Source of the DNA: Cytidiella melzeri
Taxonomy: Eukaryota > Basidiomycota > Agaricomycetes > Polyporales > Irpicaceae
DNA: 64,000 nucleotides
NCBI GenBank assembly: GCA_022592445.1
Contig: JABYQR010000212.1
Span: 1 to 64,000 of the forward strand
Direction: 5' to 3'
Part shown: one piece after another, positions 8,731 through 19,928 of the stretch
Numbering within the stretch: position 1 is the stretch's first letter
Layout of the letters: the number at the start of each line of letters is the position of its first letter
The notes under the pieces: generated by a model
What the model was told of the DNA's origin: nothing
The model's database searches: none
What the model saw: only the letters and a program-made list of their open reading frames with translations
Made by a program: the position numbers and the translations under genes

Positions 8731-11700
8731 ATGGCATCCGACGACGAATATGATGCTTTTTTTCGCCCCTTCCGGACGTGGCATTCCTTAATGACCACAG
8801 CAATTCTACAATTGCTCGACCGCTGCCTCCGGTACCTGAATCCGCAACCACGCCTCGCAGGAGCAGCCTGCAGGCAGCTGTAAGTGACGAGTCAGATGAG
8901 GCTCTACTGCAGAGAACACAACCAAATGCCCCCCAACCAAGCTTCATGCACGAAGTTACCGAAACCTCGAGCAAGCACGCGACCGCGCAACCAAGGATCG
9001 CGATCACAAATACTCGTCGTCCGCTACACGAGAGACCATGAGGCTTCAGATACGGGAGCGCTGCGGCGGAAAGACACCGAAATGGTTTCAGGTTGACCCT
9101 GCAGAGGCATTCCTCGTCGGTATGGATGTAATTCTTGTCTCCGCAACTGGCTCGGGCAAGACGCTCGCGTTTTTGCAAAGTCTGCTTGCAGACGAGACGA
9201 ATAAGTCGCAGTTGATTATCATCTCACCTTTGAACGAGCTTGAGTATGATATGGTGAGTTCATGCTCTTACTCTCACGCCAATAGGCTAATTGTATGCAC
9301 CTTCACACGCGTTATTGCAGGTTGATCGCTGCAATACAATGGGTCTCCCCGCGCTCGCCGTCAATGGAGACAAATGGGCGCAGGACAAGACATTACAAAA
9401 GGTGTGTATATTACTCCTCTGGCATGCTATTCAAACTGAGACTGCGAGTTTACCCATAGAAACTTCAGGATCGCCAGTTCCGAGTACTCCTTACCTCGCC
9501 GGAGATGATCTTCGGCCACCCTGTGTTCTCCAAAATGATGCGAGATGCAGAATGGACGAAGAACATCCTCGGAACCGTCATCGACGAGGCGCACTGCGTT
9601 CTTGAGTGGAAAGAAAGCTTTCGGACCTCCTTCGGATTATTTCACAAAGCGCGGGCGTACCTTCCAGGAAAGCCGATATTTGCTGCGTCTGCCACACTCA
9701 CACCATCCATGATCGACTCTCTCGCCGACACCCTTTCCTTCGCACGCAGCAACTCATTCATCTTGAACGTCGGTAACAACCGTTCCAATCTCACCACAGT
9801 TGTCTGCCGCATGGTAGGCGGCGAAAAGGACTTTGCGGCGCTAGATTTCCTTGTGGACGAAGTCGCCGAAGGCAAGCCATTGGTACGCACTATGGTATTT
9901 TTTAATTCGCGCGATACTGCACGCCGTGCATGCAACTACGTCAAGAGCAAGTTACCCGAAGATTCCCCGTATCAAGAGCAAATCTTCGCGATGTGGGCTA
10001 CCAAAAGCGCCAGGGCAAAGCGCAAGATCATGAAACAATTTCGCACAGGCAAGATTATCATTTTGTTCGCAACCGAAGTCGCTGGCATGGTAAGCACACA
10101 TGCAATTTGCATCAGATGTGTTATTGACTACCAGTAAGGGCATTGATCTAGGCGACATACAGCGCGTCGTTCAGTATCTAATTCCTCAGAAGCTTACCCA
10201 GTTCACTCAGCGAGGCGGCAGAGCTGGAAGGGACAACACTCCGGCGTTGGTTATACTATTAGTTGAACCATCCGTCTTCAAGAAAGTGCGCAAGCGCAAG
10301 GCCTCTTACACCACGGGCAAGATCCAGCATTCAGATTCCACGGCACCAGAACGACACGCAGATGTTCCAATGGAACAAATCGCAGATGAGGCACAGGAAC
10401 AAATCGGAGATGAGGCACAGGAACAACACATTCATCGCATCTTGCCACAGGACGTGGACAACCTCATGGACGAAGACCTCCACGCGGAGCACGATGGACA
10501 GTACACAGGTGAGGATCAGCATATGGAGGAGCCAGGTGATGATGTACACGAGCATGAGGTAGGACACGAAGGGGAAGACAGGGACGACGAAGCCAACGAG
10601 CTAAGTGATGACGAGCACAACGAGAGCGAGGACGACGATGAGGACGGAGATGAAGAGGACGAGGGTGAGGACGGAGATGAAGATGAGGACGAGAACGAGG
10701 GCACAAACGAGGGAGATGAAGAGGGTGAGGGTGAGGATGAGGGAGATGATGAGGCCAGGTGTGTCGAGGATAGCGAAGAGAACGGAAACACGCGCAAGTC
10801 GTATGAAGACGATAGCGACTTCGAGTATCGCAAGAACATTGAGGAAAGCATGAGGGATATTGCAGCTACTCACGGCTGTCGAAGGGATATTGCGGATGCA
10901 TACTACGACAACCCAGAGCGCACAAATGGTAAGCACCTCTCTAAGAATCTTCTTGCACTTATATTTTTGTGTGCACGCAGATGTACCGACGACATGCTGC
11001 GACAACTGTGTTCGCAAACGCAAGGCCACAGGCAATGCCATCTTGTCTGACTACGAGGAGAACCTTCTTGTATTGGTCGCCCGTATAGAGTCTCGCCCTC
11101 CACCTCCCCCTGAGCCCACGTACTCTAACGAAGCCACACGCCGATGGAACAAACGACGCAAGCACATCTATGACGATCTTGTGGAATGGCGTCAGGAGAT
11201 TTGGACGAACGAACATAAACCCGCGCGGTATTCTCCCGACTCCCTGATCACCGACCGCATGCTCAAGACTCTCGCCATATACGCCCGTATCAAGACCATG
11301 GAAGACCTCAAGATTGCTCTCTCTGACTGGGTCTGGGCTGACGAACTGGGGCTACGGGTACTAGCTAGAATTGACGACTGTGACTCTCTGATGGCTGGCC
11401 AACCGCGAGCGGGAAAAGGCAGAGAAAAAGCAAAAACGCACTCTTGAAACTGCGAAAAGACGAGCCGAAGAAGACATAGCGCAAGCCGCTGCGCGTGAAG
11501 CAAGACGTCTGGCAAGGGAGCGCGAGAAATTCGAGAGAGAGCTGGAAGAAGCTCTCGAGGATTCGGTAATGTACACCTATGGCACAATTCTGACGTACAA
11601 CCCAGACACGGACAGCCATGAATGTGGAGACGACAGCTTACAGCTTGAAGAGCTGGACTCGATTACTGGTGCATCTACGAGCTACTACACGGAAAGTGCG

Positions 11701-12243
11701 CTCGTCGACGCGCTGCAAGCCGACCCTCTCTCTCCTGGCTACCAAGAGCTGGTACAACTAGATACTGCCTCGTCTCTCCCTCTGACCTGCTACCCTCGGT
11801 GCTCTACTATGCTGAAAGGCGAAAACGCTAAAAAGAAGACGATAGCCTCACGGCAACCTGGAGCAACAGCAGTGCGCGCAAAAGCTGGATCTGCGGTAGA
11901 TGCGAAGAAAAAAGCAAAGCGTCTGGCTGGCACACTACGTGCGAACAATGGCGAACCAGCAAGTACATTCCCTTCAGCTAGTATTCCCGCTTGTGCCCCG
12001 TTGCTTCCCGCTTGTGCCCCGTCGCAATTGCCCATGCCGCGCCCAAAGCCTCGACCTGTGCCGCGCCGCATAACTTTCAAGCCGGTGTACATACCTGCGC
12101 AGGACAATCCTGCACCACAGATCCCTCCGACTGCAGGTACCTCAACCTCTCTGAATGTGGTTTTTGAACCCCCCGTCGTATCGTCTCACAACGCAGCCGA
12201 TGAGGCCCCCTCGCGTCTGTTCAAACGATTCAAGTTTATGTAG
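8731..12243 (+). CDS. transposon-borne RecQ-type DNA helicase
   Basis: ATP-dependent 3'-5' DNA helicase-like protein of superfamily 2. Seven exons join in one open frame of about 1052 aa: 8731-8879, 8956-9253, 9321-9401, 9460-10089, 10139-10928, 10981-11357, 11410-12243, all with GT-AG introns. Motif I (ATGSGKT) lies near residue 112, motif Ia region IISPLNELE near 135, a TSPEM segment near 187, motif II (IDEAHC) near 218, SATL near 253, GMGIDLGD across the exon 4/5 junction, and motif VI (QRGGRAGRD) near 410. A strongly acidic Asp/Glu tract covers about residues 490-597. A cysteine cluster (CCDNC) near 655 resembles the zinc-binding region of related fungal proteins. A charged coiled coil follows near 776-825, then a Pro/Ala-rich tail. 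It is the first gene inside the left TIR and presumably assists transposition; that role is inference. Confidence 0.88.
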
Positions 12244-12279
12244 TACCAACCTTTGTATGTAGTGTACAAAAACTATATG

Positions 12280-15136
12280 CTACTCAACTACCACAACTGT
12301 GTCTGCGTCAGCTATTATACGATGGGAGTACTCGTCCTCCAAGTCCTCGGTGAAATCTTCCTTGGTAGACTTGCTCGACACCCGCCTCTCTGCCCATCTT
12401 TTGATTGAGGCCTGGATCTTCTGCGCGTCACTTCCTATTGCGACGAAGTCCTTCGGTGTAGAGGGAGCGGTACGCCCAGCTCGATAGACGTGCACGTTGC
12501 CAAAGTTGTACGCCTTTTGAAGATTGGTGATGTCCGTCTCTGACTCAGGAGTGGTGTGAGCCTTCCCTCGACGGAAGTGGTTGATCTCGGCCTCTACGTG
12601 ATCCTTGATCTTGCGTTGGACGGGGATTGAGGCCGATATCTTCTTTATATACTCCCATGTGGCAAAGGGCCCGTGAACAGCAAAGGTGTGCTAGTGCATT
12701 ACCAATGAGATACATTGCGAGGGACAAATTTTGAGCGACTCACTTTGATATCCCGTATGTTATGCTCTTGGAGCATGTCAAACGCCAAGAACTGCCCTGG
12801 CCGGCCTGTCGTATTTGCAAGCCAGCAATATTGCATAATGAAGGATCTGTAACAGCAGATGTAAGCGTAAGACACGTCTCAATCAGAATGAGACGTACCG
12901 CAGCTCGGGTGGCCACTCTTTCTGAAGGCCTTGCAAAAGCTCTAGAAGCTCGATGGCGTAGTTCGAGCTTTTGCCTCCGCTGAACCGAAACAGAAGACGA
13001 GGAATCCGTTCTTCCATACAGCCGACATCTCCAGTCTTCATGGCTTCGTCAAACTCGACATAGTCAAGGAGGTCGCGACAGAATTGAATACTCTGAATGA
13101 ATACTTCGTCGTGTGCCTCAACCGGCTTGCTCTTCTGTTGGACAAGTGCACCTGTTGACGCATGGTGCTGCACAATGCGAGTGGCGATGGCTTTGATGCG
13201 ATAAGGTGGGAGGGCACGAAGATCCGCAATGGACTTGCACTTTGAGACAATGACCCACAGGTCCCGAAAGCGTGCCTCAGCAATATGCCGCAGGCCTTCT
13301 TGCATTCCATGATGAAATGCGCCTGAAGTCTGTTAGTAATTATTTATATATGCAGGTAAATACGGACGACTAGCCTTTGACAGACGTGGTATGGAGACCT
13401 TTGCGCTGTAAGATCTCGAAACCATGTTGAAGGCCAAAGAGGGTCATGTCCTTATAATATTGCTTGTGGAACGAAGTCTCCTCGGCAAGTTGAGTGTGAA
13501 ACCATCCGAATATTTCGACGAATTGCTCGAAGCGATCGAGGAAATTGTCGTCCTCGCTGCGGTCCTTCTTGATTGAGCGTATACGGACGGTCGTTAGTTG
13601 ATTGCCAATCCAGACCAACAGGTGCTTGAAGGTTGGGTGGTTGCGAAGCGTTTCGAGGGGACTGTCGAATTTCAATTGGCGCATCCATTCGTCCATACAC
13701 TTCCGCGTGCCCTCTTGGGACGCGGACTCGAGGTGAACGGTGTCTAGGAGGTATTGGCAGACAGCGTGTTCTTTGCCAGTGGGAAGCTGCTGACGAGGGG
13801 GGAGGGGGGAAAAGATGGGATCGTGCTTGTACTCATAGGTGTCGAAGTCGAAGGAAGGTGTATTGATGAGAAATTGGATGACACGGGAGATGGCTTGCGC
13901 TTCGAGACGAGGACTTGCAGCGCGTTCAAGTTTGAGAATATCCAATGCGGTGATGAGATTGTGGGCCTTTGCGACAGCTGCACGTTGCGCCTGGTACTGC
14001 AGACGGTCGGGCCAAACCACGGCAGGATCCTTGATCACAAAAATAGTCCCAGCTGTGCCGCTATCGAAGTGCGATTGCTTGTTCCGACGTTGCTCGTAGA
14101 CCTGGAAGGCAAGATTCAGGTTGTCTTGAGAAGCGAACCATGCCCAGAGGGAGATGTCCGCAAACAGAGCCTGTCGCGCATCCTCGGAGAGCTTCTCGAC
14201 GAGGTCGTAAACCCAGGAATGGCTCATGGTCACACCGTACGCGTGTGTGGTGTCGTGAGCCTTTGCTGCAAGGCCACTCACCTTGAAGTATATGCTGTTG
14301 AACTGCTGCAGAAGGCAGCGTCGCTGCGAGCGACCGTAAGCACAAATACTGACCATCATAACAATGGGCTACGTGGATGGTGTGAGACCGTGAAACATTG
14401 TGAGATAACTGGAGACTTACCTCGGTATGGTCTTTGTATGTGTTGCGCTCCAGCTGTTGTGGCGTTGACGACGCGTTGTGAAGGATGCTCCAAAGGACGG
14501 GAGCCTTTGCTTTCATTGTGGTGCTGAGCTTCTGCAGGTCGAGCTCGAGAAGGTTTTCTGCCGTGAGGTACTTGATTGGTGCACGCACAATGGGAGCGAG
14601 CTCGCGCATCTCCCGATTGATGAGCATATTCACGTTATCAATAGAGAACTTGTCGAGTGGCCTCCGGGCACCCAGGGAGCGGAATCCTTTGTTGTGGACA
14701 CGATCTCGCCCGTTCCTCCACTTCCGGACCAGTTGGGGGAAGTCCAAAGAGCCGAGGAACCCGGCTCTACAGTACCTAGATAGAATGTCATAGGTGTGTC
14801 TAGTGCGCACGGAATTTACTCACTTTATAACCCCCGTATCTGCCTCGCTGTCTTGAAGGATGGTGACATAGTATGTCATGTTTGCAAGGTCGAGATCGAC
14901 CTTGCGCATCTCCGTGATGATATGTTCGATTCGCTGCACAACGACGCCAAGGGGAAGCGCAGCTAAAGTGGCCCTGCATTTGTCGGTGCGGCCGTACGGA
15001 CCCCTCGGTGTGGTAGTTGGTCGTCCTCTTCGAACATGTCATTGTCGAAGTCAAAGTCGGCGCATTCATCGGGATGCACCTCGTTGTCGCCGGGGTCGAG
15101 GTCCTCCTGGTCGCGGGGAACACGAGAGCGTGGCAT
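12280..15136 (-). CDS. DUF6589-family protein, probable transposase of the element
   Basis: Seven exons give about 843 aa: 15136-15002, 14933-14824, 14775-14421, 14368-13375, 13322-12899, 12846-12744, 12690-12280. The N-terminus is acidic. I recognise the C-terminal half as DUF6589 from remembered basidiomycete proteins: a GxQLTTVRIRS segment, DNFLDRFEQFVEIFGWFHTQ, SFHKQYY, RKGLHTTSVKG joined to AFHHGMQEGLRHIAEARFRD, a LLFRFSGGKSSNYAIELLE segment, and CWLANTTGRPGQFLAFDMLQ. The first exon is uncertain; the ATG at 15136 follows a possible leader intron. One intron (13323-13374) has a GC donor instead of GT; the others are canonical. Being the second gene inside the TIRs it is the best transposase candidate, though I cannot identify catalytic acidic residues with certainty. 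Confidence 0.82.
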
Positions 15137-15242
15137 CGCTCTGTTGCTGTGAAAACGATGCTGAACTCACCAGTATTAATACCCCTAGACCCTGTTTGCG
15201 CTCGAGCATCCCCTGGTAGTGTGACTTGCGAGCGAAGATTTG

Positions 15243-15263
15243 CCGGTACTGTCATTTGACAGT
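15243..15263. repeat. subterminal motif GGTACTGTCATTTGACAG, copy 1
   Basis: The core CTGTCATTTGACAG is a 6-bp inverted repeat with a 2-nt centre. The same 18-mer recurs near 15410-15428, both upstream of the DUF6589 start. A likely regulatory or transposase-binding motif. Confidence 0.6.
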
Positions 15264-15387
15264 AACTCGGAGCTTGGATATCTAGTCGGATGTTCTGCGG
15301 TAGGTAGTAGACGGGGCCGCGACTGTGGCTCGAGTGGACCGGGAGGAGAGAGATGAGAGACGGTGCGCGGTCAAGTGCTTGTCGGAA

Positions 15388-15452
15388 GTGTATAGCACGA
15401 AGATTGCTTGGTACTGTCATTTGACAGCACCTTGTACCTTCGTGCTATACAC
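15388..15452. repeat. large hairpin with 15-bp perfect arms
   Basis: GTGTATAGCACGAAG at 15388-15402 pairs with CTTCGTGCTATACAC at 15438-15452. The 35-nt loop contains the second copy of GGTACTGTCATTTGACAG, itself an inverted repeat, making a nested cruciform-like structure. It lies between the right subterminal repeat and the DUF6589 gene. Confidence 0.75.
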
Positions 15453-15612
15453 ACGAAGGTTCTTCGGTGTATGTGACGGGACTTGTGAGAGGGGGATGAA
15501 GGGGAGAAGAGAGAGACGAGAGTTTGTCGGTGCTAAGAGGGAGAAGCCAACGCATCAAGGTAACAGATTCGAGTTCTCACCGTTATCTTATCGCAAACGC
15601 CCATAGATTTTG

Positions 15613-15662
15613 ACACGTGACAGGGTCATCTACACCCGGAAGGGCGAAACGGACCAGACGTT
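15613..15662 (-). repeat. inner (subterminal) inverted repeat, right
   Basis: Reverse complement of 8535-8584 with three mismatches in 50. The tighter conservation of this block than of its surroundings suggests a protein-binding site needed for transposition (inference). Confidence 0.9.
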
Positions 15663-15784
15663 CGAACACTCACTCAAATGACATTTTGCTCGATCACGCT
15701 TTTACATCCAACTTCGTCCCAATCAGGAAGGTTTTCCATTTCTGGCAGGAGCGATAGCGACTGTCTCCCCGTTCGAACGTCTGG
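15654..15784. repeat. fold-back at the right end of the transposon
   Basis: CCAGACGTTCGAAC (15654-15667) is the exact complement of GTTCGAACGTCTGG (15771-15784), so the inner and outer blocks can pair with each other. The left end has the shorter equivalent, CCAGACGTT at 8383-8391 with AACGTCTGG at 8535-8543. Confidence 0.75.
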
Positions 15785-15795
15785 GAACGAGACTA
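15776..15795 (-). repeat. outer terminal inverted repeat, right
   Basis: Exact reverse complement of 8372-8391. It ends the element with ...GAGACTA. Confidence 0.9.
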
Positions 15796-15804
15796 CTCGT
15801 ATTG
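15796..15804. repeat. target-site duplication, right (CTCGTATTG)
   Basis: Nine bases directly after the last base of the right TIR, identical to 8363-8371. Confidence 0.88.
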
Positions 15805-17255
15805 GCAGATAAAAGCAGAGGCGTGGCGTGGCGTGGCGCACGAATGGACCAATTAAAGCGTCAATCAAATGGCTGCATGCTCCATCGCGCGTCGTGCAAC
15901 CTCGGTGCACACGTCGCCGGAGGTGGAGCGGCGTACCTAATGGGGTGCTGTACCGGATATCGGGTGTTTCGAGATCTGAGGTTTCGTCTCCTGTGGACAC
16001 AGAGCTTAGGTACCCAGATCATCTGTCACGAGAGAGAAAAGGGTTTAGATGGTCCCGGTAGTAGGATGTATGTTGGTGAAGGCGACATACCTCGACGATC
16101 CTCCGCTGAGCGGCCCCGAGAGTCCCTGGGGATATTGGACGCAATGCCATTGTGTCAGTCAGGAGATACTCGTGTTCCTTGCGCCAACAATGACCGTGTC
16201 CCGCAGAATGAACAGACCCAAGTACGCCTTGACAGAACCCTAGGACGCCGACGCTGGATACGGGACAGGATTGACAGCGACAATCCCTAGGACCTGATGT
16301 ATGATCAACTTCGAACCTTGTTCACAGACAACAAACTTGTTTCCGAGATCGGTGTCAACGATGTCAGTCTTATGCGGAAATGATCCAAACAATTGGTTTC
16401 ACTGTATCCAAGCAACTAAGTACCTGCACTTATTACAGCATATAGCCAGAGGAAAACAAGGACCATGGTACGTGTCCATGGATTAGCGCAATTATCTTCT
16501 AGTTTGTTAGACATCTGAGTCAGCTTACCAACGTAATCCCACGGACACTCCACGCGAGTCGCCTTGCAGTTCAGACGCTTCACGCTTCATCACCGGGCAG
16601 AGAGCTTCTTAGATACCGTTCGAATACGTGGAGAGTACCGAAGTCTATAATACCCGGTGAAGTACTGCCTCGTTCAGGTTTGATAAATTCCGGACTTCCA
16701 GAGTGCGCATACCTTTCATTTTCCCCAAGAATAGCAGTGCATAGACGACTCGGATGCCGACATCCGAATGGCAGAAAACTTCGATCAAGCGCGCGGTTTG
16801 CACGTTCATACACGGTACGGACTCGTGTCATCAGGCGTTAATACTGGATGCCGCATAGGTCTACAAAACCAACGAACCTTCGCACGTTGCTTCGAATGTC
16901 CACCAAGTCTCGCATTCAGTGGCCAGCATTGCCGTCGGAGAAGGTTCTGCTCGCGAAGTTAATAAGACGGGTCTGCTATCAGCAGCCACAAGAGGGAACG
17001 CAAGCATTCAGTAGCTGTCGCGCAACGCACACCCGCAGAGCCCCAGCCTCGCCCAAGGATAACTCCAAGCGATCGCATGGGATGCGCGTGGCCGACGTTT
17101 GATTGGCGTACTCTCGTCAGTTGATTGCGGGGACGAGATTGGTTGGTGCGATAACGAGGAGTGCAATTCAATGTCTGGCATAGATGCCGGATACGCATGC
17201 CAGACTCGGGGAAATACATGAGAGAGTCTGTTGCGCGATGTGGTGGTACAGAGGT
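15805..17255. other. intergenic region without recognisable gene
   Basis: Right flank of the transposon up to the AAA ATPase gene. Open frames here lack plausible composition or splice continuity. A short GGCGT repeat lies at 15822-15838. Confidence 0.45.
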
Positions 17256-19928
17256 CTAAGGGTCGTCTTCGATGAGGAGCGCTCCGCCTTTGTCTACGGA
17301 TAACCGGATGCGATCACCCGCACTCATGTCTTTGAACTGGTGAGATGAAGGTGGATTAGTGACGATGGACCTGGACCGAGAAGCATGTCGAAGCATATAA
17401 AGGAGTCGATAGACGAACCGTAAGTTCCCGCGTACGATGCAAGCTCTCGATTTCATCTACTCTGTCCCTAACATCGTCCAATTGCTGGTCAAACCCTTCT
17501 TCTTCTACAACTTCCCGAGCAGCGTGCAAGAGAAGCTCCGAATCAGGGGTTACATCGTGGTTGATCTGCACGTTGTCGTTAGTCCCTGATTAGTGCGGCA
17601 TGAACGAGAAGCAGCGTGATTCACATCCATGGCTATAATATTGGCGCGATCCAAGTCTAACACAGTTTTGAGTTTTCGAAACACCCTTTGAGCAACAAAG
17701 AGTACAACTCACCTTCAAGAAAATCGGTACGAGTCATTATTTGTCGGCAGCGATACTGAAAGAAAGATGTGCAGATTAGGTGAGGCTAGGGCCCCTTCGC
17801 TGATACACAGGGATCACCGCTCACATATGAGAGCCTAGGCAGAGGGAGATGCAAAAGGGCCTCGGATGGAGTGTCTCCAGCATCGATTGCTTCTTTCAAC
17901 CGCTGCTCGTCTTCCTGACGCATCTTCACGAATTCTCGAAGGAGCAACCATGAGCATGAGCTCCATTTTTGCTGTTTGGCGCAAGGGCAGTGAACTTCGC
18001 TGATTCAGTACGATAAAATACGAAAGGCCAACCTCGTCCATGACATCGTCGTCATGGTCTGGAATGAGGCCTATCTGACTTGTCAACCACGCCTTTTCCA
18101 CGTCAAGCATATGTCGTGCGTATCCAAGCATGTCGGGGCTTTTGGCAACCTTGGTAAGATACGACAAACGTCCGCCAACAATGTTGATCGCCTTCTTGAA
18201 GTCGTCCTCTGAGTCCATGGACCGCCCGGCACTCCTACGCAACTTCACAGAAGCATGCAGTGCCTCTCTGGCACTCAGGTCTTTCACGGAAACAACCTTG
18301 AGGACCTCAGAGTTCAGAGAACTAACGTTCAAAAGATAGTCAGACGTACGTGCATGCGACTAGCAGTCTTGCCTGACGATTGAGGTGAGTGAGTGTATAC
18401 AACTTGTCATCCTCGCCACTTACGCATGGAAAGGAACGGCCAGAAATCATCCCTGGAGTGCTGATAGGTCATAACATCACATTCTGATGCTGTTTACACA
18501 CTTACGAGCTGAATACCATAGTGAGAATCCCTATATCAATGGGTGTAAGTCTTAGGCCACAGCCTGGTTGTTTGACACTAACCACTCGCAGCCCACGCCT
18601 CTGCCCGTTGCTGGAATTGCAGGAGAATGTTTTGACCATCCGCATCATTCTTGAAGAAGTGGATATTGTTCAATATCAGGACCAAGGGCCTCTTATTCTT
18701 GTCGGAATATCGCAACGCTACTTTCTCAAGCTTGTTGAGGGCTGCCATCGTCATATTGACAACCCTTACTCGAAGTGGCAGACTACGGTCGACTAACCTC
18801 TTTCGATATCAAGAGCAGCACCTCCTGCAACCTGCTGGTCAGATACCACGTGCAGCAGGGTTCTTTCAAAGCATGTAGCGTACCTTCTCGCGGATCCCGA
18901 CGTTGGAATAAGCCAGTTTGTGAGTCCTCGTGGTATTCGAAGTTCAATGCCTTGCCGAGACGCAGGCGGAACACTTCAAGATCGGGATGGGCTTCGCATA
19001 TCGAAACGCCCTCTGCGCGGGTGGCTTGCATAGCATCATACAACATAGTGGTCTTCCCTGTGCCCTAAAAATATATGCGAGTGAAACAATCATTCAATGT
19101 CGCATGAGAACTTCAGTCCGTAGCAAGCCTGACCTTCGGTCCAAGTAGCAAGAAATAATGTCCAATTTCTTTGCCGTGCAAGATGCGGTCCATCTGGTCC
19201 TGATCCTTGCGGCGTAAATGCTCTGTCCATGGGGTGTCGGTATCCCATAACAGTGGTTCTTGATTTTCCTTCGCGTCTTCGTAACGTTTGGCACGGCTGG
19301 CGAGTTCCATCGCAGGGTCATAACCTGCAGAGAACGCCTGTCCCATCTATAATGCCAGGTAAGTTATGGCTTCGACAAAGAGTGCTACGAAAAGTACCTT
19401 GTTGAGGACGTTCCATTTGTACCATGCTACATATCCAACACCACCGAAGAACACTGTGAGTGAAGCGTTAGTCAACTGCACAGAGTTGCTTTAATAGCCT
19501 CGGGCAAGAAACTATGCATAGATCTTATATGCGTCTATGCAACATTTTTGTTGTATATAAGCTTGGTTGGTATACTCACACATAGCCAATCCAACCGCGG
19601 TTGTGAGCAAAGTGTCGGCAGCACTTGACCCAGTGGTGAACGGACCCCCACCATACCCCCCTATAGAGGGCCCAACCTGCGGTGAGACTACTCCTGGTGG
19701 CTCATCGGCTTTCTCAGCCTCCGCTGTAGTATCCTGCAGTTTTTCTTTCGGCTTCTGCGCCTGGTTGTGCCAGATGGGCGAGTATGAAACATAGCGGATC
19801 GAATACTTGACTGCGTGAGGCTGAGGGCGCGTGTAGCTGGGAGACGCGTGCCCCACGTGGCGAAATAGCTCACGAAAGGCTGGTGTTGAGGAGGCAAAAC
19901 GACGGGTCGAAGTAACAATAGGTCTCAT
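17256..19928 (-). CDS. mitochondrial AAA-type P-loop ATPase
   Basis: At least eleven exons read as one protein. The N-terminus (MRPIVTSTRRFASS...) is rich in R, S and A without acidic residues, a typical mitochondrial presequence. A Gly-rich linker is followed by one membrane segment (LLTTAVGLAMLFFGGVGYVAWYK, written here only as a landmark in two parts: LLTTAVGLAML and FFGGVGYVAWY). Walker A (GPKGTGKTT) is split by an intron at 19134/19064. The Walker B position reads LVLILNNIHFF, without the usual acidic pair. DDFWPF follows, then a charged C-terminal part with a helical EVVEEEGF segment; family members I remember carry a C-terminal winged-helix domain. Early exons: 19580-19928, 19398-19453, 19134-19346, 18884-19064. 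It probably sits in a mitochondrial membrane; substrate unknown. Head-to-head with the Nab2-like gene, 486 bp apart. Confidence 0.72.

Larger units (their letters stand above)
8372..15795. mobile_element. 7.4-kb TIR DNA transposon carrying RecQ-type helicase and DUF6589 gene
   Basis: The element is delimited on the sequence itself. Its ends are a perfect 20-bp inverted repeat (TAGTCTCGTTCCCAGACGTT and its complement), directly bordered by the 9-bp duplication CTCGTATTG at 8363-8371 and 15796-15804. A second inverted-repeat block of 50 bp (47 matches) lies 130-165 bp further in. Inside are two convergent genes ending 36 bp apart: a RecQ-type helicase (8731-12243, +) and a DUF6589 protein (12280-15136, -). 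Both are open after splicing, so the copy may be recent or active. A DNA transposon pairing an SF2 helicase with a separate transposase recalls the helicase-bearing Academ lineage (AcademH) as I remember it. Classical Academ has 3-4 bp duplications, so the 9-bp duplication leaves the superfamily open. Confidence 0.9.

Noticed and set aside
8778..9041. Alternative N-terminus of the helicase in another frame
   Set aside because: The intron at 8880-8955 gives a continuous frame from the ATG at 8731 into the conserved RNLEQARDRATKD segment; the alternative frame stops at 9041.
10516..10851. Serine-rich open frame on the minus strand
   Set aside because: It is the antisense of the Asp/Glu codon tract of the helicase; such GAG/GAT repeats read as Ser/Ser/Pro on the other strand.
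8363..15804. Element as a Helitron (because of the helicase)
   Set aside because: Helitrons have no TIRs or target duplications and carry a Rep/Pif1-type protein; here there are TIRs, a 9-bp duplication and a RecQ-type helicase.
15802..16290. 162-codon open frame just outside the right TIR
   Set aside because: It starts in the flanking DNA after the target duplication, has no recognisable sequence, and competing frames are equally plausible.
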